From Tetranychus cinnabarinus (taxonomy: Eukaryota > Arthropoda > Arachnida > Trombidiformes > Tetranychidae): a DNA stretch of 64,000 nucleotides. Of the stretch, positions 11,575 to 24,426 are shown in pieces (the stretch's first letter is position 1; the number at the start of each line of letters is the position of its first letter). Made by a program: the position numbers and the translations under genes. A model generated the notes under the pieces. It did no database searches and had not been told where the DNA came from. It was given only the letters and a program-made list of their open reading frames with translations. The stretch is taken from positions 15,252,001-15,316,000 of the forward strand of contig WHVY01000001.1 of assembly GCA_022266195.1 (NCBI GenBank), read 5' to 3'.

Positions 11575-13440
11575 ATGTCATCTTTCAGCTTTAATTCAAA
11601 AAAGGACAATGGGCAAAAAGTGGTTCAGTTTTTGTTTCTTAAAAAATTATGGCGAGTTTTGTGTTTATTACGAATTGATTTCTTCCTTTTCCTCTTTCAA
11701 ATTGGAACCTCGTTAATTGCTGTACCAGTTAATCAACTTGTGCAAGACAAAATATGTCTAAACAATTTATTCTTGAATCAATCTATTTGTAATGATATAA
11801 ACAATATTCCTCCAGCCTTTGAAGACGCCAAAAAGGATATCTTAGAGGCTTCAACTTTCATCAAAAGTTATCAATACATAGTTTCAGCATCTCCAGCAAT
11901 ATTTTTGTCATTATTTCTTGGAAGATGGATGGATCTTTATCCAGGACACATGAAGTACCTTTTATCTTTACCCTGTTTCGGAGGATTAATTCAAAGTTTA
12001 ATTTTAATTTATCAAGTTTATTTTTGGCAAATCGGTAAGTCAAATAAGAATGATTGAAAAGATGAACTCAGGCTTAGTTTGCACAAGAAAACAGCTCGAT
12101 ATGAACATGAAGAGTATCAGTTCTCAATTTCGATTGTTTTATAAGAAAAGTCCAAATATTGTAATATGTAATTTCGATTGAATGTACAGATGCTCGGAAA
12201 ACAGTTTATAGTTACATTAGTTATGGAATCACTGGCGGAGAAACGTTGGTATCGATTGGATCTTATACTTATGTCGCTCGTAAAACAGCCATTGATTACC
12301 GGCCATTAAGATTTGCTGTGATTGAATTTTTTCGTCTCTCAGGTAAACAAAGTCTTATTAATTAGTTTTGTTGATAGTTGCATGCATTAGTATTTCAATT
12401 AAGTCTGATAATTTACTCTTTTCACAGCTTATCCGTTGGCTAATGCACTAGGTGCTAAACTACTGTCTACTCGACCATGGTTTGGTTTAGGTTTTCGTAA
12501 TTACATTGGAGTTTTTATGGTTTTTGGGTTGACAAAGATGATAACGGCTGTGTGGGTTCTGGTTACTTTGCATGACGCCGAGGAATCTGATTTAGTTTTT
12601 AATACTGACCCAGAACAACCAATTGAATGGAGAGGAAAAGAAACCAATGGCAAATCATTTGTTTCCAATGTTTTCAGTCCATCAAATTTGTCTCAAACAT
12701 TTCAAACATTGATTCGAACTCGTCCCAATGCTCAAAGGGCTCAATTGTGGCATTTAATTTTGGCTTCTTCTTTAGTCCCCTGGAGCTTACTTTGTGATGC
12801 ATTGATTGGATTTCAATTTGCACAGAAAGTCTATGGTTGGAATTATGAATTTTTTTCCTATGTTTCTGCAGTATTTGAAGTTGCTCCAATGCTTTTCAAA
12901 CCCATTGCTACGTATGTTTTGATTCATCGACATCTTTTTCGAGATGTAAGCTTGGCTGCTCTGGGCAATTTATCAATGTTTATTGGCGCTATTATAAGAG
13001 GTGTCCTCCTTCAACCATTAGGATATTATATTACCATTTTTACCCATTTCACCATGAGTTTAGGTCCAATTGGATTACGGTCAATCATCACCAGAGTGGT
13101 CGATTACAACGAAATTGCTCAAGTTTATGCAATCATATCTTTGGTGTCATCTATTTCACCCATCATTGGAACCATTGTCATAACGAATATATTTGCAGTT
13201 ACTATCGAAACCTATCCAGGAATAGTTTATCATTTCATTGCTCTGACTTTAATTTATCCCTTGATGGTTATTCTGGGTGTTGATTTAACTCAGAGACATT
13301 TCAATCACCTAGAAGAAGAGGATTTATCTATTGATCAGGAGAAACGGCCAAAGTCAGATTCATTCGCAATGGCACAAATTGAAAATCCAAAGATTAATCA
13401 CCAACAGAAGGTTCAACAAGTAGTTGACATTAAATGTTGA
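11575..13440 (+). CDS. MFS transporter, SLC46-like, copy 2 (tandem paralogue)
   Basis: Exons 11575-12034, 12190-12342 and 12428-13440 give 541 aa in one frame. Architecture, intron positions and phases match the upstream gene, including a middle exon of exactly 153 nt in both, so the pair arose by tandem duplication. Shared signatures are the LGRWMDLY loop after TM2, the A(F/Y)PLANxLxxKLL helix at the start of exon 3 and the RNYIGVF segment that follows. The central loop is shorter than in copy 1. The C-terminal tail is hydrophilic and ends at TGA 13438-13440. The substrate is unknown; folate-like or other organic anions would fit the family. Confidence 0.72.
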
Positions 13441-13705
13441 TATGAAAGATGATTAATTCCTACCATGATAAGAAATTACAAATTTCATCGATTCAATAAG
13501 TGATACGATCTGAAGTTTATTGAAAATTGAAAATATAATTATTTCAAGATAATTTACAGCAAAAAATGTTTTCCAAAATAAATTAATTTTTAAAATCTAA
13601 ACAACAGATCATTGTATTCAACATGTGTTAAAATTTTTAATTTTTTGATAAAAATTTCAAAATCTTGTTTTAAAATTGAAAGTAGAAAAAAATATTTTGA
13701 TATTC

Positions 13706-14977
13706 CTACAGTTTTTCATCAGAATATGAGGCTGATGAAATGGTCGAAGTCCTTTTGTTTGATGTTTTGTTGATTGATACAAATGATGGTGGTGATGATA
13801 TCGATTGAGAAACTACTGAATGTGGGGATGAAATTGAGGAGTTCCCAGGTCTGGCTGGTTCAATTTGAGTTTCATCCGATGGCTCTGAATATGTTTGATT
13901 ATCTGCAAACATGGAACTGTTATCACCACTTATCTGACCAGAAACAGATATTAATGATGGATATTTGATAGCTTGTTCATAAGGTGGAGGTAAATCATTA
14001 TTATTCCTCGATATTGATCCTCTTAAAGCGAAATTGGAAGCCTGTACGAGACAAAAAGAGAAAGGAAACAAAATCAAATCAGAAATCATTGTATAATATT
14101 AATATCAACGAATTTGAAAAGTAAAATATTGAAAACAATGAATTTGTAAAGTCAAAATGAACCAATTTTTCATATTCACTGCTTTCTATTGTACATTGTA
14201 ATCATGATTGCCTATTTTGGTTACCAGTTTATCTTACCAGTTGATCTCGATGAAATCAAGTCAAACATACCTAAAAATGACAAACATAATCCTAAAACTA
14301 AATTGCAAACAAAGTAGCCATTTTGGATACTATTGCCATTGTAGACTGAATAGGAGTTTAAATGACAAAAGATATTTTGGAAGCGAAATTGGTTGAAAGT
14401 TTACTCAAGATAATTTCGGTTGTATAGACAATCAGCAGAATATGTATTATCACTATATTAGTAATGTAATAATGATACTAGAAATCATTAAAATGGCAAT
14501 AATAATCAATGAATATGACTTTCTTTTATCCTGGTGAAACTAAACAATCTCATTTCATTATCTAACCTAAGTTTAGATAATACAAGTAACAACCAGGAAA
14601 GAGAGTAAACCAGAATTGGTGCTGGTATTTGAATTGATGGTAAAGTAGTGATCAAAATAGGCTTATGGTGTGATCACAATTAAATCAAACACGCAACCTG
14701 ACCTGACTAACATCCCGATGCATTTGATTAGTTGGTCCAATTGAGCCAAAAACCTGGCGACATCTTGTTATACCGTTAACCATTGTACCAAAGCAAAAGA
14801 TCCTCCAGCAAAGTAGAATGAGCCAAAAGATTATATTTATTCCGAGAAGGCATATTAAGACACTAAAAAAAGTAGAGCGACAACGAAACGCATTAAACAA
14901 TTATATCTTATGACCATTGTAATTAATTTAAAAGTGGGTACTTACATTTGATAAGCTGGAAAGAATGATTGAGCCAT
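13706..14977 (-). CDS. Small single-pass membrane protein with PPPY motif
   Basis: Three minus-strand exons (14977-14946, 14862-14703, 14041-13706) join in frame to 175 aa. A short N-terminus (about 10 residues) is followed by one strongly hydrophobic segment (about residues 11-35), a short basic/polar stretch, and a Ser/Asn-rich cytoplasmic-type tail. The tail contains LPPPYEQA (about residues 78-85), the PPxY ligand of WW domains found in Nedd4-family ubiquitin ligases and in small adaptors such as NDFIP, WBP1 and PRRG. No family beyond that is recognised. The first exon is only 32 nt and rests on a good donor (AT|GTAAGT), so the start is the least certain part. The gene ends 265 bases from the transporter that precedes it tail-to-tail. 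Confidence 0.6.
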
Positions 14978-17840
14978 CGATGTTAACTCATGCTAACTTG
15001 TTGATGATCGTTTGATGTCAACCGTTTTGTTTAACCAAAAGGGTTTTAGGATTACAAAATGTTTGTTTGGATTAACAACCAAACGACTTTTAAAACAACA
15101 TTTTAATGGTAATTACTGATTTTAGGACATTGATCTGGTGAAATGCGGAATGGATATGATAAATTAAAAATAACAGACAAAGGAAGAGAAATAAAAAGGA
15201 CAGAAAGACATAGGAAGACTAAGGGAGAGGGAGGGAGAGGGAAAAGAGAGGGAAAAAATGTATAGACTAAAGCTTTCATTATAAACAACCTAACTACAAT
15301 CAGTTTTCACCTGAGATCTTATTTACACATCAATTTATGTAATAATGAATTTTTGTTCATAAACAGTTCTTAACACAATTGTTAATGCATCTTCAAAAAC
15401 ATCAAATGCTAGTCTTAAAATGGGATACAATTTGGGTTACCAAAGACTAAAAGATAAAAGTAAATCAACTTTAGTCTTACATGTTGCATTCATTGTACCT
15501 TGTATTTTCAATTAGTTTTATATATTAAATTGAGTATCTATTTTTGCAACTTTTGAAATGATAATGATGAATCAAAACACTTAAACAGGTATTTAATGTT
15601 GATTTTGTTCGTGCAAAGAAATCAAAAAATTCTGCATTTGTTAGGAGTACGATGTTAGTCTGAATCCAACTCTAACGTTATGATGTAAATTAGCTAAAAT
15701 CGATTGCTGAATGGTCTTTTTATGCACAAAAATAAGAAAGTTGAACATTTAAACTCCAACTTTTAAGTGATTAGAGACGTTTATAAATTGCTAGAAGCCC
15801 TCAAAAACTGAAGTTTGAGTACACTATTAGTGAAACATTCCATTGATTGAGACAATGAAATACTATATGTATTAGATTAATGATTGATTTAGCTATGATG
15901 AAGTCATTCTATTTATTGGAATGTGCTGCTAAATATTCGTAAAATACAGATGAATGATAGAATTCATTGAAAAGGTTGACGAATCAAATACATTGAGTTG
16001 AATAACAGTAATTCCTTTTTTAAAATTATATTTAGAAACAATGGTTTATTGTTTTGATAAATTCAAATACATGCATGTAGATTAAATTTTACTGTAGCCC
16101 AATGAAACCACTAATGTCTGAAATACATACTGATGATATTGTATATTGATGAAATTTTATATCACCAAAAAAACGCGAACTAGCCTCTTGGCTGCGTCTG
16201 TTTAGTTTTGTTTCAATCACAAATATAAGCGAACGAAAACTAGAAAAGGACAACATAAATTTTGATAAATTGAATTGATTGGAAAACACCTCATTTACTT
16301 TGACTTTTAAATTTGATACACTGGGTATTGTGTACGCCTTTAAGGAAACCACGAAAATAAAGCGTGTCGATAACGCATCAAGTACACCTGACATATTCCC
16401 ATTTTTAGGCAGTTTTAACTTCTGTTATACAACTTTTATACTTCTGTATAATCAGATTTCCAGTCATTCCAGAGTACTGTTTATTATTATATTGAAACTG
16501 ATGTTTTCTTTGCTCGAATCATGGAGTTACAAAACACTCTGCCTTTCGTAAGACTCGTTCCCATCAAAAATGCAAAACCCTTCTTCATCCAGATTTCATT
16601 GATTTATAATATCTGGGAACAGAAACATTACCTGCTTCTGCTTTCAATTTGATAAAATACCTGTCCACTATATTTTTATCAATCTTTGCGGAGCAATAAA
16701 GATCTTCTGATCCTATCTATCAAGTAACTTTTAATTAAACCATTAAATGTGTTGATCAGAGGATTTATTATAAAGATTGAATGATTGGTGTAAATGAAAA
16801 TAATAGTACAAGTAATATACTGTAGATGGCAAAATAAAAAAGTTGAAATCAAAATTTAAAGTCAAAATTTAGCATTATAATCTTCATGAGCCATCTTAAT
16901 AACCAATGGTGGAAACATCAGGTCCTTAAATTGTTCTTTCATAAAAATATTTGTCCTTTTACACACATGGGCTGACCACAAAAATCCTTTTCGTCTCCAT
17001 TGGACCAATTGACTGGAATCTGACCAAAAATCGCCTTAGAGTTATGAATCCATACACCTGCTAATTAATCACTAAAACCATCGACACTTGCATTGAAAGC
17101 ATTTTCAACAATCAGGTCAAAAGAAGTTAAATGGTTCCATAGACAATTGTGTATACTATCACTTTTAAATCACTATCACATTGATTGCATTGAATAAGAA
17201 AAACATTAAAATTAAGTGTAGATGAAAACAAAAAAACTTTGAAAAATAAATAAACTGAACAATCAATTGAAACTTTTCTGCTCGAGTCAAACTTTAAACT
17301 ACAGATGGAGCTGCAATTTTTTACAGTTATTTCAACGATTGAACTTCAATCGTTTTGCTAATGTTTTTGCTAATGTTTACAGTAAGCAATAAAAGAATAA
17401 TTAAATTCATCTGTATAATTAAATATTATTTATGTATAGATATAGATAATAACAATAAACAATAAATTGAAAGATTAAAATGAGTTAAACAATCGGGTTA
17501 GGAAGACTAAGAAATGAAAACATAATCAAATGTAGGCAAATCTTTTTTTTCTGGCTCATATTTTTTGGTGACTGATTAAAAATTATTGATTTTTGATAAG
17601 TAAATTAAGAATGGTTAATTGTGTGGATGAACAGTTGATCAGTAAAATAGCATTTTTTTAAAAAAAATAGAATGATAGTTAAACATTGAGCCAGAAAAAA
17701 ATTTGGAAGCAACTTTGAATCATGTTGTTTGACACTTTTTGCTTGGTGATGAAGAATTAGTATTTTTGTTGTTGATGGTGAATGATGGTTTGATGGATTC
17801 AGGATGATGAAGTTGATGAGCGATTGAATATATCAAAAGA
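14978..17840. other. Intergenic, no gene recognised
   Basis: Sequence between the PPPY protein and the 3' end of SGK, both on the minus strand. It includes a purine-rich tract at about 15175-15260. The longest ORFs (around 16089-16551) are low-complexity overlaps without domains. The part next to 17840 is the SGK 3' UTR. Confidence 0.45.
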
Positions 17841-20800
17841 TCAGTAAGTGGTTTCAGCATAAGAAAATCCAGGGAATGCATTATCAGGTATGCTGTTGGC
17901 ACCAGACATATTAACAGATTTACAAACCGACTGAGGAACTGGTTCCTTGGTAAAATCAGGATCAATATTTCTCAAGTCCATATAACCTTTCTGTAGATAA
18001 CAAAAAAACAATAACAATTAATACATAATGGGAAACATGAATGATGACAATAACAACAATGAGTACAGATGAACTTCATTAACAATGAAAAAACTTGAAT
18101 CCCACACACACAGTGGTATCAAAGGTACATTTTCATCATGTATCTAATTGTATAATTATTGATAATCAATTTTAATCTAAACTCTACTAACCACATTGGG
18201 ATTAAATGGAGGTATTATTTGTTTGGATTCCAACTCGGTCCATACAATTGGCTTGAAAAAATCATGTCGTTTAATCTCATCTGCATCATTTTTAGATCCA
18301 AGACGCTTACGTTTATCCTTTTGAAGAAGCTACAATCAAAAGAAATGAGTGAATAGATAAAAGCATTATTATAAAAATTGTAACCATTATCTACAATTGA
18401 GTAAATGAAATAATGATGATCCAACGAGTTGTATAACAAGGTTAAGCGGATAATTCAGCTGATCGTATCAGCTACTTACCCCTTCAAGTATACTGCGCGC
18501 AGCTAATGAAATATTAGTCCGCAGACGAACCGGCTTATTTAAAATATTATCATACATTTCAACTGTGTCCCGACTGTAAAATGGAGGCTAGGAGAAAACA
18601 AGAAAATAGATAATTAATTGATTAGTCGGTGAAATTGTAACATAATTATCTATTGGGAATTTTTTTACAGTCAAAACAATTGAAAGAAAAATCTGAAGAG
18701 TGGGAAAATCAAGTAAACAAATGCATGTGAAAGTGAATGTAAACAAATCAGAAGACTTTTACTCAACCAATCTAAATATTAATCTATTAATAATATTTAC
18801 ATTTATATTTAGTCTTATTGTTTTGGTACATTTTGATGCCAATTGATTGTCTTTTTTTGCACCAAAAATTATCTTTTAATGTCAATTAAACAGGTATCAT
18901 GTGAGAATCGGAAATCAATTGAATATGCTAATTTCAGGTTCATTTGTTGCTGAATCAGGTTAGTATTTCATCATTTTCAAAGATAGTGTCTTTAATTTTG
19001 CATTCAGCAATTAATCGTTGATAATGAAATTACAATTGGGGGCAGAATTGATTCACTTGAATTGGTTAAGATGTCAATTTCATAATAATTTTATAGTGAC
19101 AATAAAATTTCCATGTAATTCATGTTTACAATTGTTTTTACAACTCACACACAGAGCAAGGATGATCTCAGAATTGCTATCAACCCATGATAATAACAAT
19201 TAATGGCGTATCTCATACAAAATTAGCAAGAAATTTGTAACTTGATTTCGTAAACAAATTGAAATCTAAATCAACTCAATTTATCCGTCTGCTTCTTGTA
19301 CTGTATTTACATAAAGTCTGTAATTGCTTATTACATTAATATCTGGTTAAATGTGGTTAAGTTGATCAGTGATCAATGATTCTTAATGGTTTAACCATCC
19401 AATTGAACCTAAGTTGATTACCAATTTTGGATCACATTAAAAATCGTATCATGTTGAATGTAAAAATTAAAAATGTATTCATTTGCAACCAGCTTCAACA
19501 TTTTCAACCAATTTTGCCCTTTTTGTGTTAACATATTAATTGTTGTTTTGATGTAGTCAATTTGATCAGTTGATAAACTGTTTCTAAATTATTATTTAAT
19601 CAGCTATTTGATATACATAGACTGGTGTTTACTTTAATTTAAATAAACATTTCAATGTTTAGCTTTAGTGTCTATCCCTAAATTGATTGCTTTGATCACC
19701 AAAAATAAAAATTAATGACTGATTAACATTGTTATTTAATTTACAATTGAAGGTCAATTCGGGGCGTAAATTTAGCAATGTTGACTACAACAGGATCAGA
19801 TGATTTTTGTTATTCAAGTCAAAGTTGTACTTTGAAATTAATAGGAATTTTTATATAAAGAAAAAGTCATTTGTTTTTCAAGTGGAAATTTTGAATTGAT
19901 ATCAATGTAAAAGGCTTTAAAATTATATTATTATACTTGGTTTTACGGGGCAATTTAGAGTAAACTTAACCACCAACCAGAAGTTAATCAGTAAATTAGT
20001 AATAAATTGTGAGCTTCTAAAAATAGTAGACTCTCAAGTTGGTTTACCCAATAAACTTTCATTGTAAAGACAAATACTATTAGATTTGAGGCGATGATAG
20101 GAAATGTGAAAGTGTATTGCAATTAATTTGCAACTACAATTATTGTAAATCTTTAGACTTGATAAGCATGGTGATAAAAAATTTCCAAGTTAGGAAAGGA
20201 AAAGAAAGGAAAAATCATCACTCATGAAAAAAGTGTTACACTGGATTGGAATTGCATGATACGAATATGGTTGTTGAACAGAAAATATTGGTTATAAATG
20301 ATGATTGCAAATTATGCCAACAACTATGACAAAACTGATAATGATAGATGTTTGAAACTCAATTCAACTTGGTGGTTAAAAGACCGATTAGGGAAACAAT
20401 TCAAAGCTCAATAACATTGAATACAAGTCAAAAAAAAGTGAATGTTCATCATGATTCAATCAACTGATTGACTGAGAAAGATGGAAATGAAAAGAGAAAG
20501 GAAAAGAACCAGTAAAGGAAGAAAAAAGGTAAATGGGAAAAGCTTACCAATCCATAGAGCATCTCGTAAAGTACAGCTCCTAAACACCACCAATCAACCC
20601 GTCTATCGTAGGCTTCTTTTCGCAACACTTCGGGTGCAAGGTATTCAGGTGTACCACAAAAGGTTGAGGTTGTATCACGATCACGGAGTCCATCTTTACA
20701 TAGTCCAAAGTCAGTTAGGACAACATGACCTTCTGAGTCGAGTAATATGTTTTCTGGTTTAAGGTCACGGTAAACAATACCTTGGCTGTGAAGGTAACCC

Positions 20801-21531
20801 AAAGCAGATGTAATCTCGGCTGCATAGAAACGAGCTCGAGGTTCGGAAAAATATTTGTCCCGTTGTAGGTGGAAAAAGAGTTCACCTCCGTTAACATAGT
20901 CCAGTACAAAGTAAAGTTTATCTCGCGATTGAAAAGAATAATGTAGGCCTACCAGGAATGGATGGTTCAAATTTTTGAGTAGCACATTTCGTTCACACAT
21001 CACATTGTTGCGTTCATTTTTTTTGAGTATAACCTTTTTCTGTAAGACTTTGACCGCATAAATTTTCTCCTCGGCTTTGTGACGGGCAATCAACACTTTA
21101 CCAAATGATCCATGGCCAATTACCTTGAGAAATTCAAAGTCTGACGGTTTAGCGTGTTTCATTTCACTTGGTCCCAAGTCCAATGATTTATCAACCCCAT
21201 TGTTACCATTGTTGGCCATCAATCCAGTCGATGAGTTAAGGCTGTTACTGTTGCTGGTGTATTTGTTGCTGTTGCTATTGCTGTGATTACTGCGATTGCT
21301 ATTTTTGCTGATTTTACTTGATGGCGAGGCTAACATCATCTCACTTGGCCAACTACCATCGACAGACATGTTTTCAACTTCATTTTCATCGGAGGAACTT
21401 GTTGAACTTGATTGATCCGTTGAACGGTGATCCGAGGATGGGGAAATGTCAACCAATTTGGTCTTGTTACGACGAGAATTACCAAGTTTAAGTTTAACCT
21501 TCCAACGGTCCCATCGGCTGAGGTCAACCAT
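17841..21531 (-). CDS. SGK: Serum/glucocorticoid-regulated kinase (AGC Ser/Thr kinase)
   Basis: A PDK1/TORC2-activated kinase acting downstream of PI3K on ion transport and survival. Exons 21531-20548, 18587-18480, 18329-18192 and 17990-17841 are all phase 0 and give 459 aa. Residues 1-125 are a Ser/Asn-rich N-terminus with no PX domain, so it is SGK1/2-like, not SGK3. The kinase domain shows the glycine loop GHGSFG (about 140), Lys161, YRDLKPEN, DFG (about 275), a T-loop STFCGTPEY with the PDK1 site near Thr290, the PPFY motif (329-332) used by SGK1 to bind Nedd4 WW domains, and the C-terminal hydrophobic motif FPGFSY with its Ser near 453. Upstream, an intron in the 5' UTR is suggested by a donor at 21806 and an acceptor at 21555. 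The ATG at 21531 is the first in frame after that acceptor. Confidence 0.93.
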
Positions 21532-21554
21532 AGCAGCACCTTTTTTCAACACGT

Positions 21555-21806
21555 CTAAACCCAGTTTGGATTGTTAGCCAGGTCAACAGGCCAAAAAAAT
21601 ATATACACACAAATGGCAGATGACCAATTTTAACAATCTTTTTGAATCTAGAAAAGGTTAAAAAAAATAAACTTGATGTTAACCAGTGAAGAGAATGTTG
21701 AATCTAAAGTGAAAATGAAGAGGGAGGCTTGAAGTTGCTGATTGGATAATCATCATTTATCAATGATGACGACTAATTATGAAGATAGTAGCAAAGAGTA
21801 ACTTAC
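21555..21806 (-). other. Probable 5' UTR intron of SGK
   Basis: A strong donor (AA|GTAAGT reading leftward from 21807) and an acceptor ending TTTAG at 21555 flank this interval. The acceptor lies 23 bases before the start codon, and the frame is closed upstream of it, so a non-coding first exon above 21807 is the simplest reading. Confidence 0.45.
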
Positions 21807-22217
21807 TTGATTGAGCGCGATTTAATTGTGCATTTGTTCAGGATAAAAACAAAAATGGTTTCACTATAAAATCCAATGTGACAAATAAAACAAAAACAAT
21901 AAGAATAAGGGTGGAAACAATCCCAATTGATGTTTATCTCAACACTCATCATGGTTGCAAATTGCAATGGCAAATACAGCAACATTGCACAAGTTTAATT
22001 GGTCCACATCAGATGATAGGTAAATCCAATCAACAATTGGTAAAAATAACACAATTTGACCTTAATTTAGTCCATTATGGAATAAAATGTTAAATATATT
22101 TTCTAAAAAGTAAACTTTTGATTATGAACTTGAAAAAATAATTTGATTATGATCGGAATAAGAAATTTACATTATGTCAGTACAGTGGATTACAATTTTT
22201 AAAGCTTTATTTAGCTC
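21807..22217. other. SGK upstream / POT1-like 3' intergenic region
   Basis: It contains the presumed non-coding first exon and promoter of SGK and the 3' UTR of the next minus-strand gene. No RNA gene or repeat is seen. Confidence 0.4.
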
Positions 22218-23741
22218 TTATTGAGCTTTAAGATGTTCAATGGCTAATTTAATTAGCTGTAAATACTCTATTCGAGTCAACGGGAAAGATTCATTGAGTG
22301 CCAATTCCTCTTCTATCGTTTCTTTTAATAAACTTAAGCCATCCAAACCATTTGAGAGTAAAACATCCCAATCTAAAATTCCTTTCGATTTATTAAGTAA
22401 ATGAGTTAATGAGCATTCTTCAGTCTTCTTGGTGGACTTTTCATGATTCTGGAGTCCATTTTCACTGGGTTCAGTGGCTGTGATACGAGTATGGCTTCGT
22501 AAAGCGTATCTTGATGTTGAAGGTTTTGGGTCAAGGACTGATTTAGTTTTAGAGCTTGAAGCTTCTTCGTTTGTTTTTTGCTTTTTAGGTGTTTTCGGTG
22601 AATCTTCGACCAAGTCTAGAATGCCCAACTTCTGTCTGAAAGTTTGCCTGTATTCTTGGCATTTCTTTAAAAACATTTTACCTAAAATACTGTTACGATG
22701 ACAAAGTCGAACTGCTTTGCCCCATTTTCTTGATGATCTCATGACCAGTGAGACATTTCCAGGGTGATTGTGATCCTCAACAACTTGGAGATTGAACATA
22801 ACAACTAAATCATCGGCTGTTGTTAGGTCAACACATCTGAATGTGTCATAATGTTGAGCCTGGTCATTGTTTTCTTCTTTCCAGATATTGAGAGGGAAGT
22901 ATCTTTCGTAAGCAACTTGAAAATAATCATAATTTATTGACTCCAGTCCTTGTGGCAAACGACCATCAGGTCCAAAGAAAGGTGCATATTTTGGCTTGGT
23001 GGTATCCCAAATGACGGCATTGATACAACATGGACTTTTATTAAAAGCTAGAACTTGGCAGCAGATGTCAACAAAGGCACCGGGAGCGGGTAAATTACAT
23101 AATTGATTACCATTCAGAATTTTTAAGGAAAACCATTGCTCTAAAAGATGACAAACTTCCCTATCGGCTGGTAAGTTGAATCTGGTTTCGGTTAAAGCTT
23201 TGTTACGTTCATCGCCCATGGGATTGTCATAATTATAAGAAAATAGAGGGAAAAATACAGTTTTTGTTGATGGGGTGAATAGGAAGGCGACGGATGATCC
23301 CGTTCTTTGAACTTTTAAAGAGCTAACTTTTATTATTTGGCCAACAGCTATTTTTGTTTGAGTACCAAAGGTTTCCAGTTCGATACCTTTTTCGCTTGTG
23401 GGATCAATTATCGTGACATATTTAAACTTTGTTGCGCTAGAATGGCGAACAGATTTCACGACACCGAATACGGTGGAAACGAAACTTTCACCGTCTTCAA
23501 ATTTCCAATTAATGAGTTCGGCAAGACATTTGATACCATCAATTTTCTTTTTATCAAGCAAAGTTTTATAATTTTGGCTTATTTCAGCGCACGGTGATCG
23601 AGTAGAGGCGTCAGATTCACGCTGTGGACTTAATGTTGAAGATGAAGAATTTGGAGAATCAGGATCACTGATTGAACTATGAGAGAAAAACTCGTCTCTC
23701 GGTAGGAACGAGCTAAATTGTGACGATGAAATAGTTGTCAT
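22218..23741 (-). CDS. POT1: POT1-like telomere single-strand DNA-binding protein
   Basis: POT1 binds the telomeric 3' overhang in shelterin and restrains telomerase and damage signalling. A single exon gives 507 aa. After a Ser-rich N-terminus, residues about 75-185 match the Telo_bind OB fold (VFGVVKSVRHSS..., then an IIKVSSLKVQ strand), and a second OB fold follows at about 205-350 (LPAPGAFVDI, VIWDTTKP). The C-terminal third contains a Lys/Ser-rich linker (about 380-430) and a helical end, shorter than in human POT1 (634 aa), whose C-terminus binds TPP1. The track-frame opens upstream at a TTG; the first ATG (23741) is taken as the start. A possible 5' UTR donor is seen at about 23794. 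Recognition is by fold-level pattern, so a related OB-fold protein is the alternative. Confidence 0.75.
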   Translation of the reverse strand: MTTISSSQFSSFLPRDEFFSHSSISDPDSPNSSSSTLSPQRESDASTRSPCAEISQNYKTLLDKKKIDGIKCLAELINWKFEDGESFVSTVFGVVKSVRHSSATKFKYVTIIDPTSEKGIELETFGTQTKIAVGQIIKVSSLKVQRTGSSVAFLFTPSTKTVFFPLFSYNYDNPMGDERNKALTETRFNLPADREVCHLLEQWFSLKILNGNQLCNLPAPGAFVDICCQVLAFNKSPCCINAVIWDTTKPKYAPFFGPDGRLPQGLESINYDYFQVAYERYFPLNIWKEENNDQAQHYDTFRCVDLTTADDLVVMFNLQVVEDHNHPGNVSLVMRSSRKWGKAVRLCHRNSILGKMFLKKCQEYRQTFRQKLGILDLVEDSPKTPKKQKTNEEASSSKTKSVLDPKPSTSRYALRSHTRITATEPSENGLQNHEKSTKKTEECSLTHLLNKSKGILDWDVLLSNGLDGLSLLKETIEEELALNESFPLTRIEYLQLIKLAIEHLKAQ

Positions 23742-24426
23742 AATAATGACAAGACGAATAAACAAAAAAATAACAAAAAAATAACAGGCTTACAGTTAGA
23801 GACAACTTTGATGATGAAAGTTTCATAAGCTTTCAATCAGCTGTAACCGCGACAAAAGCATCTTTCTAACGCCTCCATCTATCATCCAAATATGAAACTA
23901 AAAAAACAGTTGATTTAACAGTAATTCATTAAAATGATTGTTGGTCGACTTATGAGATATTTAATTTGAAATTTATTATTGCACTGGGTATATAACAGTA
24001 TGGAATAACAATAAGTATACATTGATTTGTTAATTTGTTAATAAGGGTACAATTTACCTGAATTTGGCCTTTTGAGTTAGTCTGTTGAATATGAATCTTA
24101 TTAATTGTATAATAATATGGTAAGCCCTCGATTTTTTTACAGAAACGGACAGAGAGAATCGTAACAGCTCCGTATAGCTGAATTATAAATGATTATGTTT
24201 TTATAAACCAACAAAGATATTTGATTGTTTGATGGCTTGTCATTAAATGGCTCTTTTCGCAAGGAAACCGAGAGGTTACTGTACATGCATTGGGACGTTT
24301 AAAAATTGATCTTGAATTCCAGTATAGTGGATCACAACGAATTTTGATAATATATGTTGGCTTGAATTGTTTCAACAAGATTACAAAAGAGATGAATTGT
24401 TGAATCTTGAATTGTTGACCTGTGAA
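23742..24426. other. Intergenic between POT1-like gene and the small mitochondrial gene
   Basis: It holds the promoter of the POT1-like gene and the 3' region of the next minus-strand gene. The short ORF at 24193-24378 has no domain and is not accepted. Confidence 0.4.

Noticed and set aside
15175..15260. Purine-rich tract read as a Lys/Glu-rich coding repeat
   Set aside because: Simple-sequence drift with no flanking coding signal.
16089..16551. Overlapping ORFs on both strands of about 90-100 codons
   Set aside because: No domain, no splice support, and typical AT-rich composition; treated as chance.
17720..17965. 81-codon minus-strand ORF at the SGK 3' end
   Set aside because: It overlaps the last SGK exon in another frame; the SGK frame encodes the conserved hydrophobic motif.
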